DNA of 64,000 nucleotides from Sparassis latifolia (taxonomy: Eukaryota; Basidiomycota; Agaricomycetes; Polyporales; Sparassidaceae): the NCBI GenBank assembly GCA_018466975.1, contig CM031553.1, positions 1,178,001 through 1,242,000 on the forward strand, written 5' to 3'. A program made the position numbers and the translations under genes. This document shows positions 22,721 to 33,869 of this stretch, one piece after another (positions within the stretch are counted from its first letter, which is position 1; each line of letters begins with the position of its first letter). The notes under the pieces were generated by a model. It saw only the letters and a program-made list of their open reading frames with translations, was not told where the DNA came from and made no database searches.

Positions 22721-24308
22721 ATGTCCCAGGATTCAAGATCAACCACTGCGCCCGCGCCGTTCAACAAATCCACAGCGAGCATCATTCTTCGTACTTGCGA
22801 AAACGTCGAGTTCCGTGCCCATAAGGAGGTGCTGTCCCTTGCATCGCCCGTCTTCGAGGACATGTTCGCTGTTCCACAGCCAAGTGTCATGGCGCCTGAG
22901 GATGTACATGCAGAAACTGGACTTCCTGTAATATCCGTCACCGAGACAAGCCAGACTTTGGACACCTTGTTGCGTCTGTGCTACCCAATGGACGATCCGG
23001 TCCTGGAAAATGTGGATGATGCATGTGAGGCATTGGAAGCCGCGAGGAAGTATCAGATGGATGCCATTGGGACCAAGCTCAAGATGGCTTTCGCGGGCTT
23101 CGTTTCAAAGTCCCCAATTCGCGTGTATGCTATCGCATGCACTTTTAAGCTCGAATCTGAAGCTTGGGCGGCAGCGGACGCGAGCATGAAGATGCGGACA
23201 TTTGATTATGAGCCTGCACTTGACAAGATATCTGCGGGAGCATTCTATCGTCTCCTGCAATACCGCCGGAATTCGACTTCCTCGAGAACGCGAAGCATTA
23301 CTTCCTTCATCTTTTGCCCAAGGACGAGAGAACAGCCCTCTCCTGACCCATCGCAAATTCCGCTTCAATCCCATTCGTTTCCGGTCTTCGTAGGCTGGGC
23401 CAAGCGAACCGCTCCTCGTATTCCTTCGCCTCCAAGTCAGACCATCGAGACAAGGCGAGAGTGTTCAATTGATGGGTATTTCCCACTATCCTTCGCCGCT
23501 GAATCCACTTCCACTTGTCACATCGCGGCGGACATTATTCTGCAGTCGTCTGACAATAAATATTTCTATGTCCACCATTGTATCCTGGCAATGGCATCAC
23601 CAATTTTTCTGCAGATGTTACAAGACCTCGAGGCTAACGAAAACCGTTCTTCCGATTCGCAGGAGAACTGTCGTCAATACGCAGTACCTGAAGATTCGGC
23701 CACACTATTGCAACTTTTACATTTCTGCTATCCGTCGGGCATCGAATACTTCCTCGCCGATAACCTGATAGCAGTACACGCTGTTCTCGATGCGGCGAGG
23801 AAGTATAAGATGGGCCGTGCAGAGAGATTTGCAAAACAGAAATGGTTACGACTCAGCACAGACGAACCTTTACGAGCATACTTCACGGCGATGGGGAATG
23901 GCTGGGAGACGGAAGCAAGAGAAGCAGCATGCCATCTATTTTTCCAGCAGGACGACCAGTACGTTTCGGAAATGGAGACTGTCTCCGCGGGGGTGTATCA
24001 CCGGCTACTCGTCTTCCGAAAACGCTGCATGGAAGCCCGAATCCTGGGCCTGGGTAAAAGCAGAGGTCCTGACGACCGGGATCATTGGAGCGGCGTGAAC
24101 TACGGCAGTAATTCAAGTGCTCGCGACAATTTATACAATGACTATCTACTCGCCTTGGACAACCAAAACGATCTGCTTACCCATAAATCGGAGGAGCCTC
24201 AATGGAAGACTAAGGGACAAAAAATCATCGAAACGTTTTTGCAAGTGAGTTCTGATAGTATTTGCCCTGTGGAACGCCAACTGATAGTCCGTTCAGGTTG
24301 AGTTCTAA
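22721..24308 (+). CDS. Double-BTB/POZ protein, paralogue 1 (511 aa)
   Basis: BTB/POZ domains mediate dimerisation and often recruit cullin-3 ubiquitin ligases. Here two BTB modules lie in tandem. The first starts ASIILRTCENVEFRAHKEVL and contains SLASPVFEDMFAVPQP, ETSQTLDTLLRLCYP and AARKYQMDAIG. The second contains IILQSSDNKYFYVHHCILAM, LQLLHFCYPSG and AARKYKMGRAERFAKQKW. Each is followed by a helical EM/AGxYHRLLxxR element. Exon 1 is 22721-24244, and a 52-nt intron leads to a 12-nt last exon (24297-24308) encoding V-E-F-stop, for an exact frame of 1536 nt. ATG 22721 was chosen by comparison with paralogues; upstream in-frame ATGs exist at 22679 and 22712. No MATH, Kelch or BACK partner is obvious. 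Confidence 0.85.
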
Positions 24309-24990
24309 TGAAGTCAGAGCCGCTCGTCAGCTTGACGGTAGGAATCTGGAGAGCTGGAAAGCGAATGGCAATTCAGTAAATCTATGTCCGTAGCTGTCCG
24401 GCAAGACCTGAGGTAGTCGGTCCAACGAGATGGAGAAGGGGTTTTATCATGATGGTAGATAAAATGTGAAGGAGTAATAGAAGCTCACCGATTCAAGACG
24501 AGACGCATACACTCCTTGGCACCACAAGTTGTCGACGATGGACAGGGTTGAGGATTGTCAATCCAATCGGTGTTGTTTCCTGGAAATGAGTACGGATCCC
24601 TAGATCTAGATGTCATTGTGACAGGAAACGAGATCGTAATAGGTAGGTAGCATTGGAATTGCGTAACGACCAGCGACACTTTTCCCTTTTGTAACGCCTA
24701 TGACAAAAATTTGTAAGGCATTACATGGGTGATTGCGATTGCGCAGGGTGTGTCTGGCAGCTTCTGGCTCACAACGATATGAAAATATTAAATTTCGCGG
24801 GAGACGGATCCAAACTCTGCGTGACAGTTGTGACATGTCGCGGTAGCCGTGACACCGAGCTCATCTTCGAATCTACCTGTATTTCTCGCTTTATCACTCT
24901 ATGGGTTCAGAAACCACTACATGCACGACGTTAGTAGTAACCAGTGTATTGTTTGACCTCTTGGACTGTGACTGATTTCCCCTTGCATTA
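24309..24990. other. Intergenic between the BTB gene and the APH-like gene
   Basis: About 680 bp. A possible short upstream exon of the APH-like gene begins at an ATG near 24899 (MGSETTTC), but I cannot splice it confidently. Otherwise nothing is seen. Confidence 0.35.
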
Positions 24991-25794
24991 ATGAATAGTG
25001 CACCAGCAGATCATGGCTCAGAATACGTCGAGGAGCCTACCGTCGAGACGCTATCTCATCAAGGGGGCGCCACTGTCCAACTGTATAATGGGCAGCTCAT
25101 CTACAAGTTTGGACATCGCGTTAAGGAGAACGAATTCCATGCGATGAAGCTCGTCTCAGAGCACACTTCTATACCCGTTCCACGAGTCACAGACTGGGCG
25201 CAATTTAACAAGACGGGCTTTCTCGTTATGTCCTTCATCCCGGGAAAGCCACTCTCCGAATCCTGGGATTCCATGCCTTCACAATCCAGACATTCCATCG
25301 TCTCCCAGCTCAAAGGGCACCTTACACAACTCCGCCAAATACCCAAACCCGCAGAATGCAACGGCGCCTTCGTGTGCGGTGCTATGGGCGGACCAGTATC
25401 GACCGAAGTGCCCATACCAGGTCGCCAATTCACTGGTCCGTTTGCGGACGATCTTACTTTCCGTAAGGCAATAGGAGATGCGTATTTTGCCACAGCCGGT
25501 CGCCGCTATACCCCTGCTGAGGTGACCGCGTTTCTGCCGTCATCCTCCAAGTCGGTCTTGACACACTGCGACTTCGTCCCACGAAACATTCTTGTCGACG
25601 GAGAGAAGGTGACGGGTATCATTGATTGGGAGTTTTCGGGATGGTATCCTGACTATTGGGAATTCTCGTTGACAATGAACCGTAGTGAAATCGAGGATTT
25701 GAACGATTTTGGAGCATGGGTACCCCCTTTGTTCACTAATTCTTTTATAGAGATGCACGAAACATTAAACCGTGTTCGTCATGTACTTTTTTGA
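24991..25794 (+). CDS. APH/ChoK-fold small-molecule kinase-like protein
   Basis: Aminoglycoside-phosphotransferase-family protein (Pfam APH type), common in fungi with unknown substrates. The N-lobe includes IYKFGHRVKENEFHAMKLV with a candidate ATP-site Lys and the downstream Glu, then IPVPRV, GFLVMSFIPGKPLSESW (hinge). The Brenner motif is CDFVPRNILVDG (catalytic Asp and Asn, preceded by His), followed by the metal-binding IIDWEFSGWYPDYWEF. The 267-aa length is close to normal. The C-terminus reads through a possible small intron near 25730-25750 (GTTCACTAATTCTTTTATAG), which would change only the last residues. The start is uncertain because an upstream exon is possible. No evidence bears on antibiotic resistance. 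Confidence 0.8.
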   Translation: MNSAPADHGSEYVEEPTVETLSHQGGATVQLYNGQLIYKFGHRVKENEFHAMKLVSEHTSIPVPRVTDWAQFNKTGFLVMSFIPGKPLSESWDSMPSQSRHSIVSQLKGHLTQLRQIPKPAECNGAFVCGAMGGPVSTEVPIPGRQFTGPFADDLTFRKAIGDAYFATAGRRYTPAEVTAFLPSSSKSVLTHCDFVPRNILVDGEKVTGIIDWEFSGWYPDYWEFSLTMNRSEIEDLNDFGAWVPPLFTNSFIEMHETLNRVRHVLF

Positions 25795-25824
25795 ACAGGG
25801 CTTGTCCATCGACGTTATCTTAAA

Positions 25825-26110
25825 TACAAGAAGAGCGTAAAGAAAGACTGGAGTGCGTATAAGTCAGTGCTATGTTCCTTATTTGAGCTCGCATTCTGAA
25901 GGTTCTAAGCCCGCATGACAGCAATGACTGCCGGTAAATGCACTAAAAGAGTTATTTACCAATCCCTCTGGACAGTTGCTTACCTCAATATGGCTATCAT
26001 CCAATAGTGGAAGCTCAGGTCTCAGGACAAGCGTGCTTTTGGTTGAGTTCAAATCTGGTGGGGGTATTGGTCCTACCTTAAGTTTCGGTGAGTCGTGCAC
26101 ATCAGTACGC
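25825..26110 (+). pseudogene. Relic of the MYND gene 3' half
   Basis: AAAGAAAGACTGGAGTGCGT and the bases that follow, starting near 25833, match the MYND exon at 17421 with few changes, and ACTGCCGGTA recurs at the same relative place. Later, TTGAGTTCAAATCTGGT, then GGTGAGTCGTGCACATCAGTAC, parallel MYND gene bases 17977-18040. The copy lacks the finger cysteines' context and an open frame. It is a truncated, decayed duplicate about 8 kb from its source. Confidence 0.65.
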
Positions 26111-26516
26111 GCATTGAATTGTCCGCCCACGAGATACACTAGGGACGACCATATCAACTCGACCACTACGACAACGTGCTTCGTTGCCTGTAGCGCCGCA
26201 GATGCTGAACCCGCGCAACTGCCATCGCACCTTCCACTGTACTGGTAGGAGGCCAGACGTCAGCGTCCAAGCGTACCACCATGCACGGAATGCCGCGCAA
26301 GTTGCGACGTGACGCTAGCTACTACATCGGCTCAGGAGCGGTACGGCGTCTGGCTGGTAGGATGGTTGAGGTATAACGCGATGTGATTCTCTGGATGTCA
26401 ACAGCCAACGGACGCTGTCGTTCAGCTCACTACTACTAGTACTACACTAGCTCCAATGATCACGAGGACTGGTTCTTTCTATTACAGAACTGATGCCGAC
26501 AATAGTCCGCATATAT
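26111..26516. other. Intergenic, nothing recognised
   Basis: About 400 bp downstream of the minus-strand LRAT-like gene. No ORF or repeat is supported. Confidence 0.35.
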
Positions 26517-27195
26517 CTACCTCCAAAATCCACCCTTTTTATTGCTTAGCAACTGGGCACTCCCTTCCTGCACAAGACCCTTCGCTTCCAGTTTTTCTAC
26601 TACCCAGCGCGTCCAATCCTGACAATTCGGAAGGTCCGGGGCAAATCTCGGCGCAGATGGTGGGTCCGTCTCATCTGCCATCTTCACAACCTCAGCCACC
26701 TTATCCGGAGCAATTCTCCCTAGGACTCGGGAGTATCGGTATGATGCGGAAATGAAAATGTTGGTCTCCGCGTCTAGGCGTGTCATGCCGGGGAACGTAT
26801 CACCTTTCACCTAACGGATTGCATACCAACCTCAGCGTTCAGCACGTTGTAAGGTGACCTACTACGTAGCAGGAATGGGATACCTGGATAATTCTGCCCG
26901 ATTCATTTTCTGGTCCGACGTAAAGCAACCAATGGTCAGGGGCTCCGGTAAACTGCTCTTTTACAACTATGCAAATGTCGTACGCTGGGGGTTCTGTGGA
27001 AGAATACAAACACATAACAGTTTCAAGAAAGTTACACAGGTAAGAACACTTCAGCTAACCATTACTAGAAAGAACAGCTGTGTCCATCAGGACGCACTTC
27101 CCATCTGCTTGAATCTTCCATAACTGGCCCTGAGCGTCCTCACCAACCTTGGAAAGGCCTAACCTTCTGATATTCTTCAGCTGAGACTGATCCAT
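26517..27195 (-). CDS. Small protein with an LRAT/NlpC-like His...NCxxW arrangement, 177 aa
   Basis: Three exons (27195-27066, 26993-26884, 26810-26517) sum to 534 nt, an exact frame. After a helical N-terminus (MDQSQLKNIRRLGLSKVGED) comes the core PPAYDICIVVKEQFTGAPDH continuing WLLYVGPENESGRIIQVKGD, and later the segment PNCQDWTRWVVEKLEAKGLV. An HW-hydrophobic-Y strand, a G-x-I-x-x-V strand and a downstream N-C-x-x-W helix occur in the same order as in LRAT-like, circularly permuted NlpC/P60 proteins, which suggests a His/Cys hydrolase or acyltransferase fold. I do not recall a named family with certainty (it resembles fungal DUF6914/DUF7770-type proteins). Function is unknown. A perfect GC hairpin lies about 85 bp upstream. 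Confidence 0.7.
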
Positions 27196-27628
27196 TTTGG
27201 ACCACTCTGTGCGAGACTGTGGCGGAAACGTGTAATGAATGCAACAGCGCCGGTTCGGAGGTATCGCTGATGGTTCCTCCGCGCCGGGCCCTTCCCGGCG
27301 CGGACTGTCCGCATCGGCGCGGGGGGGGAACTTTCCAAAATTCCTGGTAGTCCTCTGCACCTTTGGGAGAGGGGAACGCATGTCAAGGTACCTTCTTAAT
27401 TATTCCGTCCTCCCCACTCAGAAAGGGATTATTTTGTCTGCTTACACGGAGGCAAAATCCTTCTGAACTCGCTCGTGTCACGCAAATCACTTGAAGTCGG
27501 ATTTCATGGCAAGGACCAAAGTTCCTCTCCGTGTACACTGTTACCGCGTTACCGGCCACGATCTAGGATGCCATCGGCTCAAGGTCTGCTGCTTACTACT
27601 CCCTCCTCGACATATTGTCCAGCATACT
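27196..27628. other. Shared promoter region between the LRAT-like gene and BTB paralogue 2
   Basis: About 430 bp between divergent starts. It contains a perfect 10-bp GC stem with a 5-nt loop (27279-27288 and 27294-27303) and a run of G near 27322-27329. No further gene is seen. Confidence 0.45.
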
Positions 27629-29211
27629 ATGGCCCAGCCGACCACTGCGGCGGCGCCGTTCGACAAGCCCTCAGCCAGCATCATTCTTCGTACTTCCGAC
27701 AATGTCGATTTCCATGCCCACAAGGAGGTACTGTCCCTTGCATCGTCCGTCTTCGAAGACATGTTCGCTGTGCCACAGCCAAGTGTCGTAGCACCTGAGG
27801 ACGTACATGCGGAAACTGGACTTCCTGTAATATCCGTCACCGAGACAAGCCAGACTTTGGACACTTTGTTGCGTCTGTGCTACCCGATGGATGATCCGGT
27901 CCTGGATAATGTGGATGATGCATGGGAGGTATTGGAAGCTGCGAGGAAGTACCAGATGGATGATGCCATTGGGACCAAACTCAAGACGGCTCTGGTGGTC
28001 TTTGTTTCCAAATCCCCAATTCGCGTGTATGCTATCGCATGCATTTTTCACCTGGAATCTGAAGCTAGGGCGGCAGCGCACGCGAGTCTGAACATGCGGA
28101 CATTCGATTATGATCCTGCGCTCGACAAGATATCTGCGGGAGCATTCCATCGTCTCCTTGAATACCGTCGGATCTCGACCAAGCAGAAAATTATTTCGTT
28201 CACCTTCTGCCAGCCTGAGCGACCCACGCTGGAGACGCGGTCACCTTCCGTCTCTTCGAGTCTTTCATCGTGGCGGGGCCGAACTCCATTCCAAGTCGAA
28301 CCTTTACGTCCAGTCTCTGGGGTTCGGCTAGTGCGAGAGCAAATGCAAAAACATGCAGTGAATTCGCAGCTGACTGCCGGTGATAATTTCCCAGCTCCCC
28401 TTCCCGAGCAGTTTACCCATGACTACTCTACGACGGCCAACACTATCCTGCAATCCTCAGATGGGAGGGAGTTTTATGTGCATGACTATATCCTGACGCT
28501 GGCCTCACCGACCTTTCGCTGCATGCTCTCCCAAAACGAAGACGTGAAACCTTCCGAGGAAGGGAGAGCTTGTCGCCGTCTCGTCCTTCCTGAGACGTCT
28601 GTCACATTACTCCAACTCCTACATTCGTGCTATCAAACTGGCTTCGTATCGCGCATCAACAATTTTATGACAGTTCGCGATCTCTTAATTGCAGCGAGGA
28701 AGTACGAGGTTAATGATGCGGTGAGGTATGCAACGCAGAAATGGACCCAACTCACTGTAGCAGCTCCCTTGCGGGCATACTTTATAGCCATAGAGCATGG
28801 CTGGAAGGTGGAAGGAAGACAGGCAGCTCTTCACCTCGTTTTCCAGAGAAGGGATTATTTTATACCGGAGATGGAGACCGCAACAGCGGGGGTGTACCAT
28901 CGCGTGCTCTGCTTCCGGCAGCGCGCCCTGGAGTCCCTCCGAGCGGGATATTACTATCACTGGAGCGATGCACAGTACGACACCTCTACAGGACTGGATG
29001 ATAATGCCTATGAGGATTACATGCTTGCCTTGGACAACCAGAAAACACCACTTCTTGTTTCTTTTTGCGGATCGGAGCATCTCGGAGAAAGTTCTCCGTG
29101 TAGGGCTGCTGTACGGAGAGGCCGACAGATTATAACGGCTCTCGAAAAGGTGACTGATGCTCATCAGCAAGCCAAACACGCTTCTAACGTGTGTTTCAGG
29201 TCAACTTCTAG
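27629..29211 (+). CDS. Double-BTB/POZ protein, paralogue 2 (510 aa)
   Basis: Closest relative of paralogue 1. The first BTB module is almost identical, with SASIILRTSDNVDFHAHKEV, the same SVFEDMFAVPQPSV segment and VISVTETSQTLDTLLRLCYP. The second module (TILQSSDGREFYVHDYILTL, LQLLHSCYQTG, AARKYEVNDAVRYATQKW) has diverged more. Exon 1 is 27629-29149; a 50-nt intron leads to a 12-nt terminal exon (29200-29211) encoding V-N-F-stop, 1533 nt in total. The start corresponds to MAQPTTAAAPFDKP and aligns with paralogues; the frame is open further upstream to 27491. Likely a protein-protein adaptor; partner domains are absent. Confidence 0.85.
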
Positions 29212-29806
29212 CAACCTCAAGGGTTTTTATGACCCACAGAATGAGAAAAGAATCTGCGTACAGGCGACCTGTCAGTAATTTCATTTCTCAGATGGTACCG
29301 AAAGCAGTGGGCTTTCAAGTTGTGGTGTGGTTTATGGTGCACTCTCTGGTGACTCAACGACAATCAAAGAGCAGTCTTCATGGCGTGAAACCAGACTCGT
29401 CTGCGATCCTTGGCAATGATATTAGAAGCAAGGTCAATTTGTTCTCTGCCGAATACCCTTTACCACTTGAGTGGTTGTTCGGATACGGCGACTTCAGGAT
29501 GGTCACGTCCTGAATGGACACCAAACCGACGCTGTTCCTTGCCACGATGAAATTCCAATGAAAAATGCTGGGCTGCTTACTGTACATTGCAGAAAGACTA
29601 TGGGCTACAACAAGGTCGGCAAAGTCGATATCACAACGACAAACAGTTTGTGAGGATGCCGCAACGGTCCTGCCGGCGCCAGTATCTAAGAGAGCGACGT
29701 TCCTCAATTCAATTGAGCGGGCATTAAGTGGCCCTTAGCTAATGGCGTACACGCCTCTGCGCCATGCGCGGATATTGCAAGGTGAATGAGAAACCATGGC
29801 TCCACA
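29212..29806. other. Intergenic, convergent region
   Basis: About 600 bp between the BTB gene (plus) and the DUF7598 gene (minus). No gene or repeat recognised. Confidence 0.35.
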
Positions 29807-30880
29807 TTAAACGGCCGTCACATCTGATTCGGTCATGGGCCTGGGCGAACGGATGGGAAATCCGCGCCCGGCCGTGGTGGGCGTCGCTGTCGGTCGAGGT
29901 GCGTATGTTGGGAGAGCCTCTACCGGACGCGTAACGGTCTCGCCTAAACGACGACGTATCAGACACCGCGGTAACATAAAAAGGGAGAGATCCACCTCTG
30001 GCTAGTGCGGCTTTTTCACCTTGACGTCCGAACCCCATCCCGTTTCGTGCGCTTGTTGAGCGCACCGCGTCCGCTCCGTCCTTCTCCTTGTCGGCCCAGT
30101 CGCTTGAGGTGCCGGGCATGTCGCGGACGAAAGGCGGGGCTCCTTGGAGGTCCTGCGTGCCGTTGTCGTTGTTGCGCCCCCGCCAGGCACGGATGGAACG
30201 GCGAGCCTTGGCAGACTCGCGGAAGAGGAGCCCGAGCAACATGTTAACGCAGGCAAGCGCAAACAGGAAAAACGCGCTGACGAGCGAGAACTCGTCCACG
30301 TGATGTGACAGGACCGATGCGCCAAGACTGTGATTGAGAGCGGATGTCAGAGCATTGGTGACTGCATCAAAAGGTGGAACACGCACAGCCCCTGTATGAT
30401 CCCAAGTGCCCCCAACCCAAACTCGTCACCGAGGATAGGGAAGAAGCGCGAGAAGAAAGCGGCGGGCCAGCGGACCTCGGAGAGAATGAGGACGATCACC
30501 TGGAAGATGATAAGCAGGCGATTGAGCACCGCCCAGAACGCTCCCGCAGCTTGGTTCGGCACTGTGCTCCCACTGAGATTGAGGTGTTAGTAAAGATAAG
30601 GAAGAGAGGGCAAATGAGGGTGACGTACGGGACATATTCGGGATTGACCTCGCATGCAGGCTGCGTGCTGTTGCCTGTAGGTTTTCCCTCAGCAATAAAG
30701 GCATTCACAGCTTTGATGTCCTGCACTAAGGTAGCAATGCTACTGGAGAAAAGCAAAACAAGAGCCACGATGCTGAGCGCGCGAACAACATTCAGGCCAA
30801 TGAAAATGTCTATCGCATGATCGTCATGATTCACTGCCGCGAAACGATATAAAATCGAACTCACATCGTGCATTTGCCAT
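29807..30880 (-). CDS. DUF7598-type multi-pass membrane protein, 283 aa
   Basis: Conserved basidiomycete membrane protein of unknown function. Five exons (30880-30865, 30809-30629, 30572-30387, 30327-29996, 29943-29807) give 852 nt, an exact frame. Exon 1 has only 16 nt (MANAR plus one base). Four hydrophobic segments are visible: IFIGLNVVRALSIVALVLLF, AGAFWAVLNRLLIIFQVIVL, the LGALGIIQGLLGASVL stretch and FSLVSAFFLFALACVNMLLG. A cytosolic tail follows with RESAKARRSIRAWR, the conserved GFGRQGEKAALARG and TRPVEALPTYAPRP. The order VPNQ-G-FW-N-R-L-L, G-LGIIQ, LSHHVDEF, FGRQGEKAA is the family pattern. The last intron had to be placed to reach the conserved tail. The family name is from memory and should be checked. 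Confidence 0.8.
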
Positions 30881-31630
30881 GGTTCACAAATATTAAGGAG
30901 CGAGTTGCAATGACTAGAGAGCGTTATACGAGTAGCTACGTCGGTGCCAGCACCAAAAGAGCAAGAGAGCCTGAGTCTTGCGTGGAGAAGAAAGGCAGAC
31001 TCGCTGACGGGATAGAATTTGGAGGAGGCGACCTGATGGACCAAATTTGTATGTCGTTATGAACAGTGCATTTTGTTGATCTGTGTCCCAGTCGGTATCG
31101 CATTGTAGACCGTTTCTGATTCGGGAACAAGAAACAAAAGATGTGAAACAATGGTTGCTACTTACAAGCCATTTCGATGACAAATACGGACAAACAAATC
31201 ATTATTGTTCTCCGCGGCGCCCGAGTTCTGCAATACCCCGCAAGGTATTTAATATTTATCCTCGCAAAGTCCCATAGTTGTTCCCAAATGGATAACGATG
31301 AGGACATACGAATTTAAAGTCGCCACGGCCTTCAACATAAGCGGAAGCAATATTAATGGTCCCGAAAGTCTTAACCCCCGGTCGCCAAAAAGGCAAGTGA
31401 GTAGGAACGATAATGAAGAGTCATCACCCGCAGACCGAAAGCTATACGCCTCTGCGCAATCTGTAAATCACGAAGAAGACAGCGGCTTTACGAAACATAG
31501 GCACTGGCAACCTAAGGAGCCATACACATGTAAGTATCGTTCATTCACCACCTTCAAACGCCGTATTACATCAGAATGATTGCCTCATGATCAGCATTAT
31601 ATCGTACAATAATATGCTCCGAAGAGTCCA
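30881..31630. other. Intergenic 750 bp, no gene recognised
   Basis: Lies upstream of the DUF7598 gene and downstream of the BAG gene, both on the minus strand. ORFs of 60-93 codons show no family resemblance. Confidence 0.35.
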
Positions 31631-33869
31631 CTAGAACAGGTCGAAGATCTCCACCTCGCCCCACTTTTGCCTAGGTGCAGCAGGTTTCTCAATGCCGGAG
31701 AGTGTGTCGTCCGGTATTGGCACTTGCTCCGGATCCACTGCTGGCAGTTCCACCGGCACAATCGTTGGTGACGACTCCCCAAAGAACTTGGTACCGTGAG
31801 GGATGGCGTTCGAGGACTGGACGCAGTGTCCGTCTCGACACCAGAGTCGAGATGAGGCACGTCGGGAGAGTCGATCTCCGACGAAGAATATTGCAACTCC
31901 GCGTGCGCAGAACTCGACTCCTCCGCAGTGTTTGTTTCCACCGCTATGTCAGAGGCAATCGTTGCGGCTGGAGTCGTAGAGGTCGTTGGTGTCTGAATGT
32001 CACTGATGTGGATGTCCAGCGGTGACAGAGACGCCGCATCCGCAGTAGCTCGTACCTTCGTCTCGACTGACGCGAGAATTGGCGTCTCGAGAACGCCTTC
32101 GCTTGCGTTCGCTTCGGATTTCCGTGTGGTTGCCCGCGCCTCGACCTCCGGTTGAGATATGATGGACTCCGAGGCCTGAACATCCACTGGGGTGTAGAAT
32201 GTCTCCGCCGGGTCATCAACCTGCATGTGGGTATCGACGGTCGATTCACCAGCGTCGTTCCGCACTTGGCGCTCCAAGTCATCGTGCAGCTGCGGGGCTT
32301 CTGGCGGAGACACTTCTCCGAGAGCGGGCCCAACGACCGAAATTGTAATCCGCGGAGGCTCCTGGAGCGTCTGCAGAGTCTGCGGTTCCTCCTTCTCAAT
32401 CGTCGTCGATTCTGCGTTGATAGGGGTACGAATCTCAGGCGTCGTATCGGCCTCTCGAGGCTGCAACTGCACCTGCGCCTTATCGTCCTCCGGAAGGTGA
32501 CTGACAACCCTCCTGCCTTCCGTGCGGACCCACTCGTCCCAAACTTCTCCGATCCAGCGCTCCACGCGTTCTGCTTCTTGCTCAACACTCCGTGCGAGAT
32601 CTCTCCGACTCTCACGCACGCCGATGTCCCCGCCGCTTTCCACCGTGTCGAGCGAGGCAAGGATACGGTTCAACTCCTCTTGATAGGAGTGAATTGCCCC
32701 GTTCGTCGACGTGTATGCGAGTCGCGGCCGGCCGTCCTCCTCCGACACCTCCCTAGCATCCACCGAGGGCGACGGAATGACCGACTCGACTGGAACGGTG
32801 ACGTGCGCGCCGGACGGGAGCAGAAAGTCGATGGTGGGCGGGCCGGCGAAGCCGGCCTTGAGCGAGGCGAAGCGGGTGTGGAGCGAGGCGATCGCGCGCA
32901 GGGCGTGTGCGCGAGACGCGTGTGTGCGATAGGCGGCAAGGATCTTGCGCGCTGCAACAGTTTGTTCGGGGTTGAGGGATGGCTCGTGTTGTGGTTTCGG
33001 TGATGGAGATGTTGGCTTGGTCGTGGACGCATGCGGAGGTAGGGAAAATGACCGGCCGCTTGACGCTGGGTGAGGCTGCGGGTGTGCGGTCGTTGGCTTA
33101 CGGGGTTCTTGAGAGCGCATAGGTCGCCGACGTTGCGGCGGCGACGCTGTGTGTATACGGGTGGGTGCCCTACCTGGCCGTGAACTCTGCGGGCTTATTA
33201 GCAATGAAACCAATAATTTAAGCACAGCAAAGTACATACCATGTCTTCATCTCGACCAAAACCTGCAGGGCTAAGACCTAGTGCACGAAGGAGAGGGTCG
33301 AGTTCATCTTCGTTCGGCTGACGGCGGCGCTGCCAGTCTTGCTCCTCTCGATGGCTATCTTCTTCCTCCAATATATGCCGGAGCCGCTCCTCCTCCATCA
33401 ACCTCTGGCGACGCTCCTCTTCTGCAGCCCTCCGGCGACGCTCCTCCTCAATAATTCTCTCGCGGCGCTCCTCCTCGTGTCTCATGCGGCGCTCTTCCTC
33501 CAAGCGGGTACGCTCACGCTCCAACATCTCTCGCCTGCGCTGCTCCTCCATCATTGCGCGCTGCTGCCGAGAGGGTACGGTGGGTCCGAACCCATACATA
33601 CCGTCGTCAAAGTCGTCCTCGCCATCGTGAGGAAGGTATGAACTGTACGGTGAGTGGGCCTGGCGGGCGAGATGGGCGCGGGCGGCACGCTGACGGGCCT
33701 CCTCCTGTGCGCGGCGGGCGGCAAGGTACTGCTGGCGAGCGGCCTGCTCGTCGGCGAGTGCACGGAAATATGCGGAGTCGGACGAATCAGGGGTTGGGGA
33801 GGGGTCCGACGATTGATACTGGTAAGGGTGGGCGCGATTAAATGATGCGTAGGGGAAACAGCTGTACAT
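31631..33869 (-). CDS. BAG-domain co-chaperone-like protein with long charged coiled coil
   Basis: BAG domains bind the Hsp70 ATPase domain and promote nucleotide exchange. Exon 1 (33869 to about 33240) encodes an Arg/Glu-rich coiled coil with many EEERRR repeats, preceded by a Tyr/Ser/Pro-rich start (MYSCFPYASFNRAHPYQYQS). Exon 2 begins SPQSSRPGRAPTRIHTASPP and has an IQ-like segment ILAAYRTHASRAHALRAI. Then comes the BAG-like helix pair SYQEELNRILASLDTVESGG and REVEQ-type helices ending ERVERWIGEVWDEW. The C-terminal third is acidic, low-complexity Thr/Glu/Pro. The last coding block, SNAIPHGTKFFGESSPTIVP through WGEVEIFDLF, lies in a different frame. A 44-nt GT-AG intron ending at the CAG near 31817 would join it; a frameshift is the alternative. 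Confidence 0.75.

Noticed and set aside
24991..25794. Antibiotic-resistance aminoglycoside phosphotransferase
   Set aside because: Only the general APH fold motifs are present; such genes are numerous in fungi and no sequence feature links this one to drug resistance.
22721..29211. Toxin-antidote or heterokaryon-incompatibility cassette formed by BTB, APH-like and LRAT-like genes
   Set aside because: No HET, NACHT, NLR or pore-forming domain is present and the genes are in mixed orientation; nothing in the sequence supports a joint function.
32152..33003. 283-codon plus-strand ORF opposite the BAG gene
   Set aside because: Arg-rich shadow of the GC-rich BAG coding strand; the minus-strand BAG frame explains the sequence.
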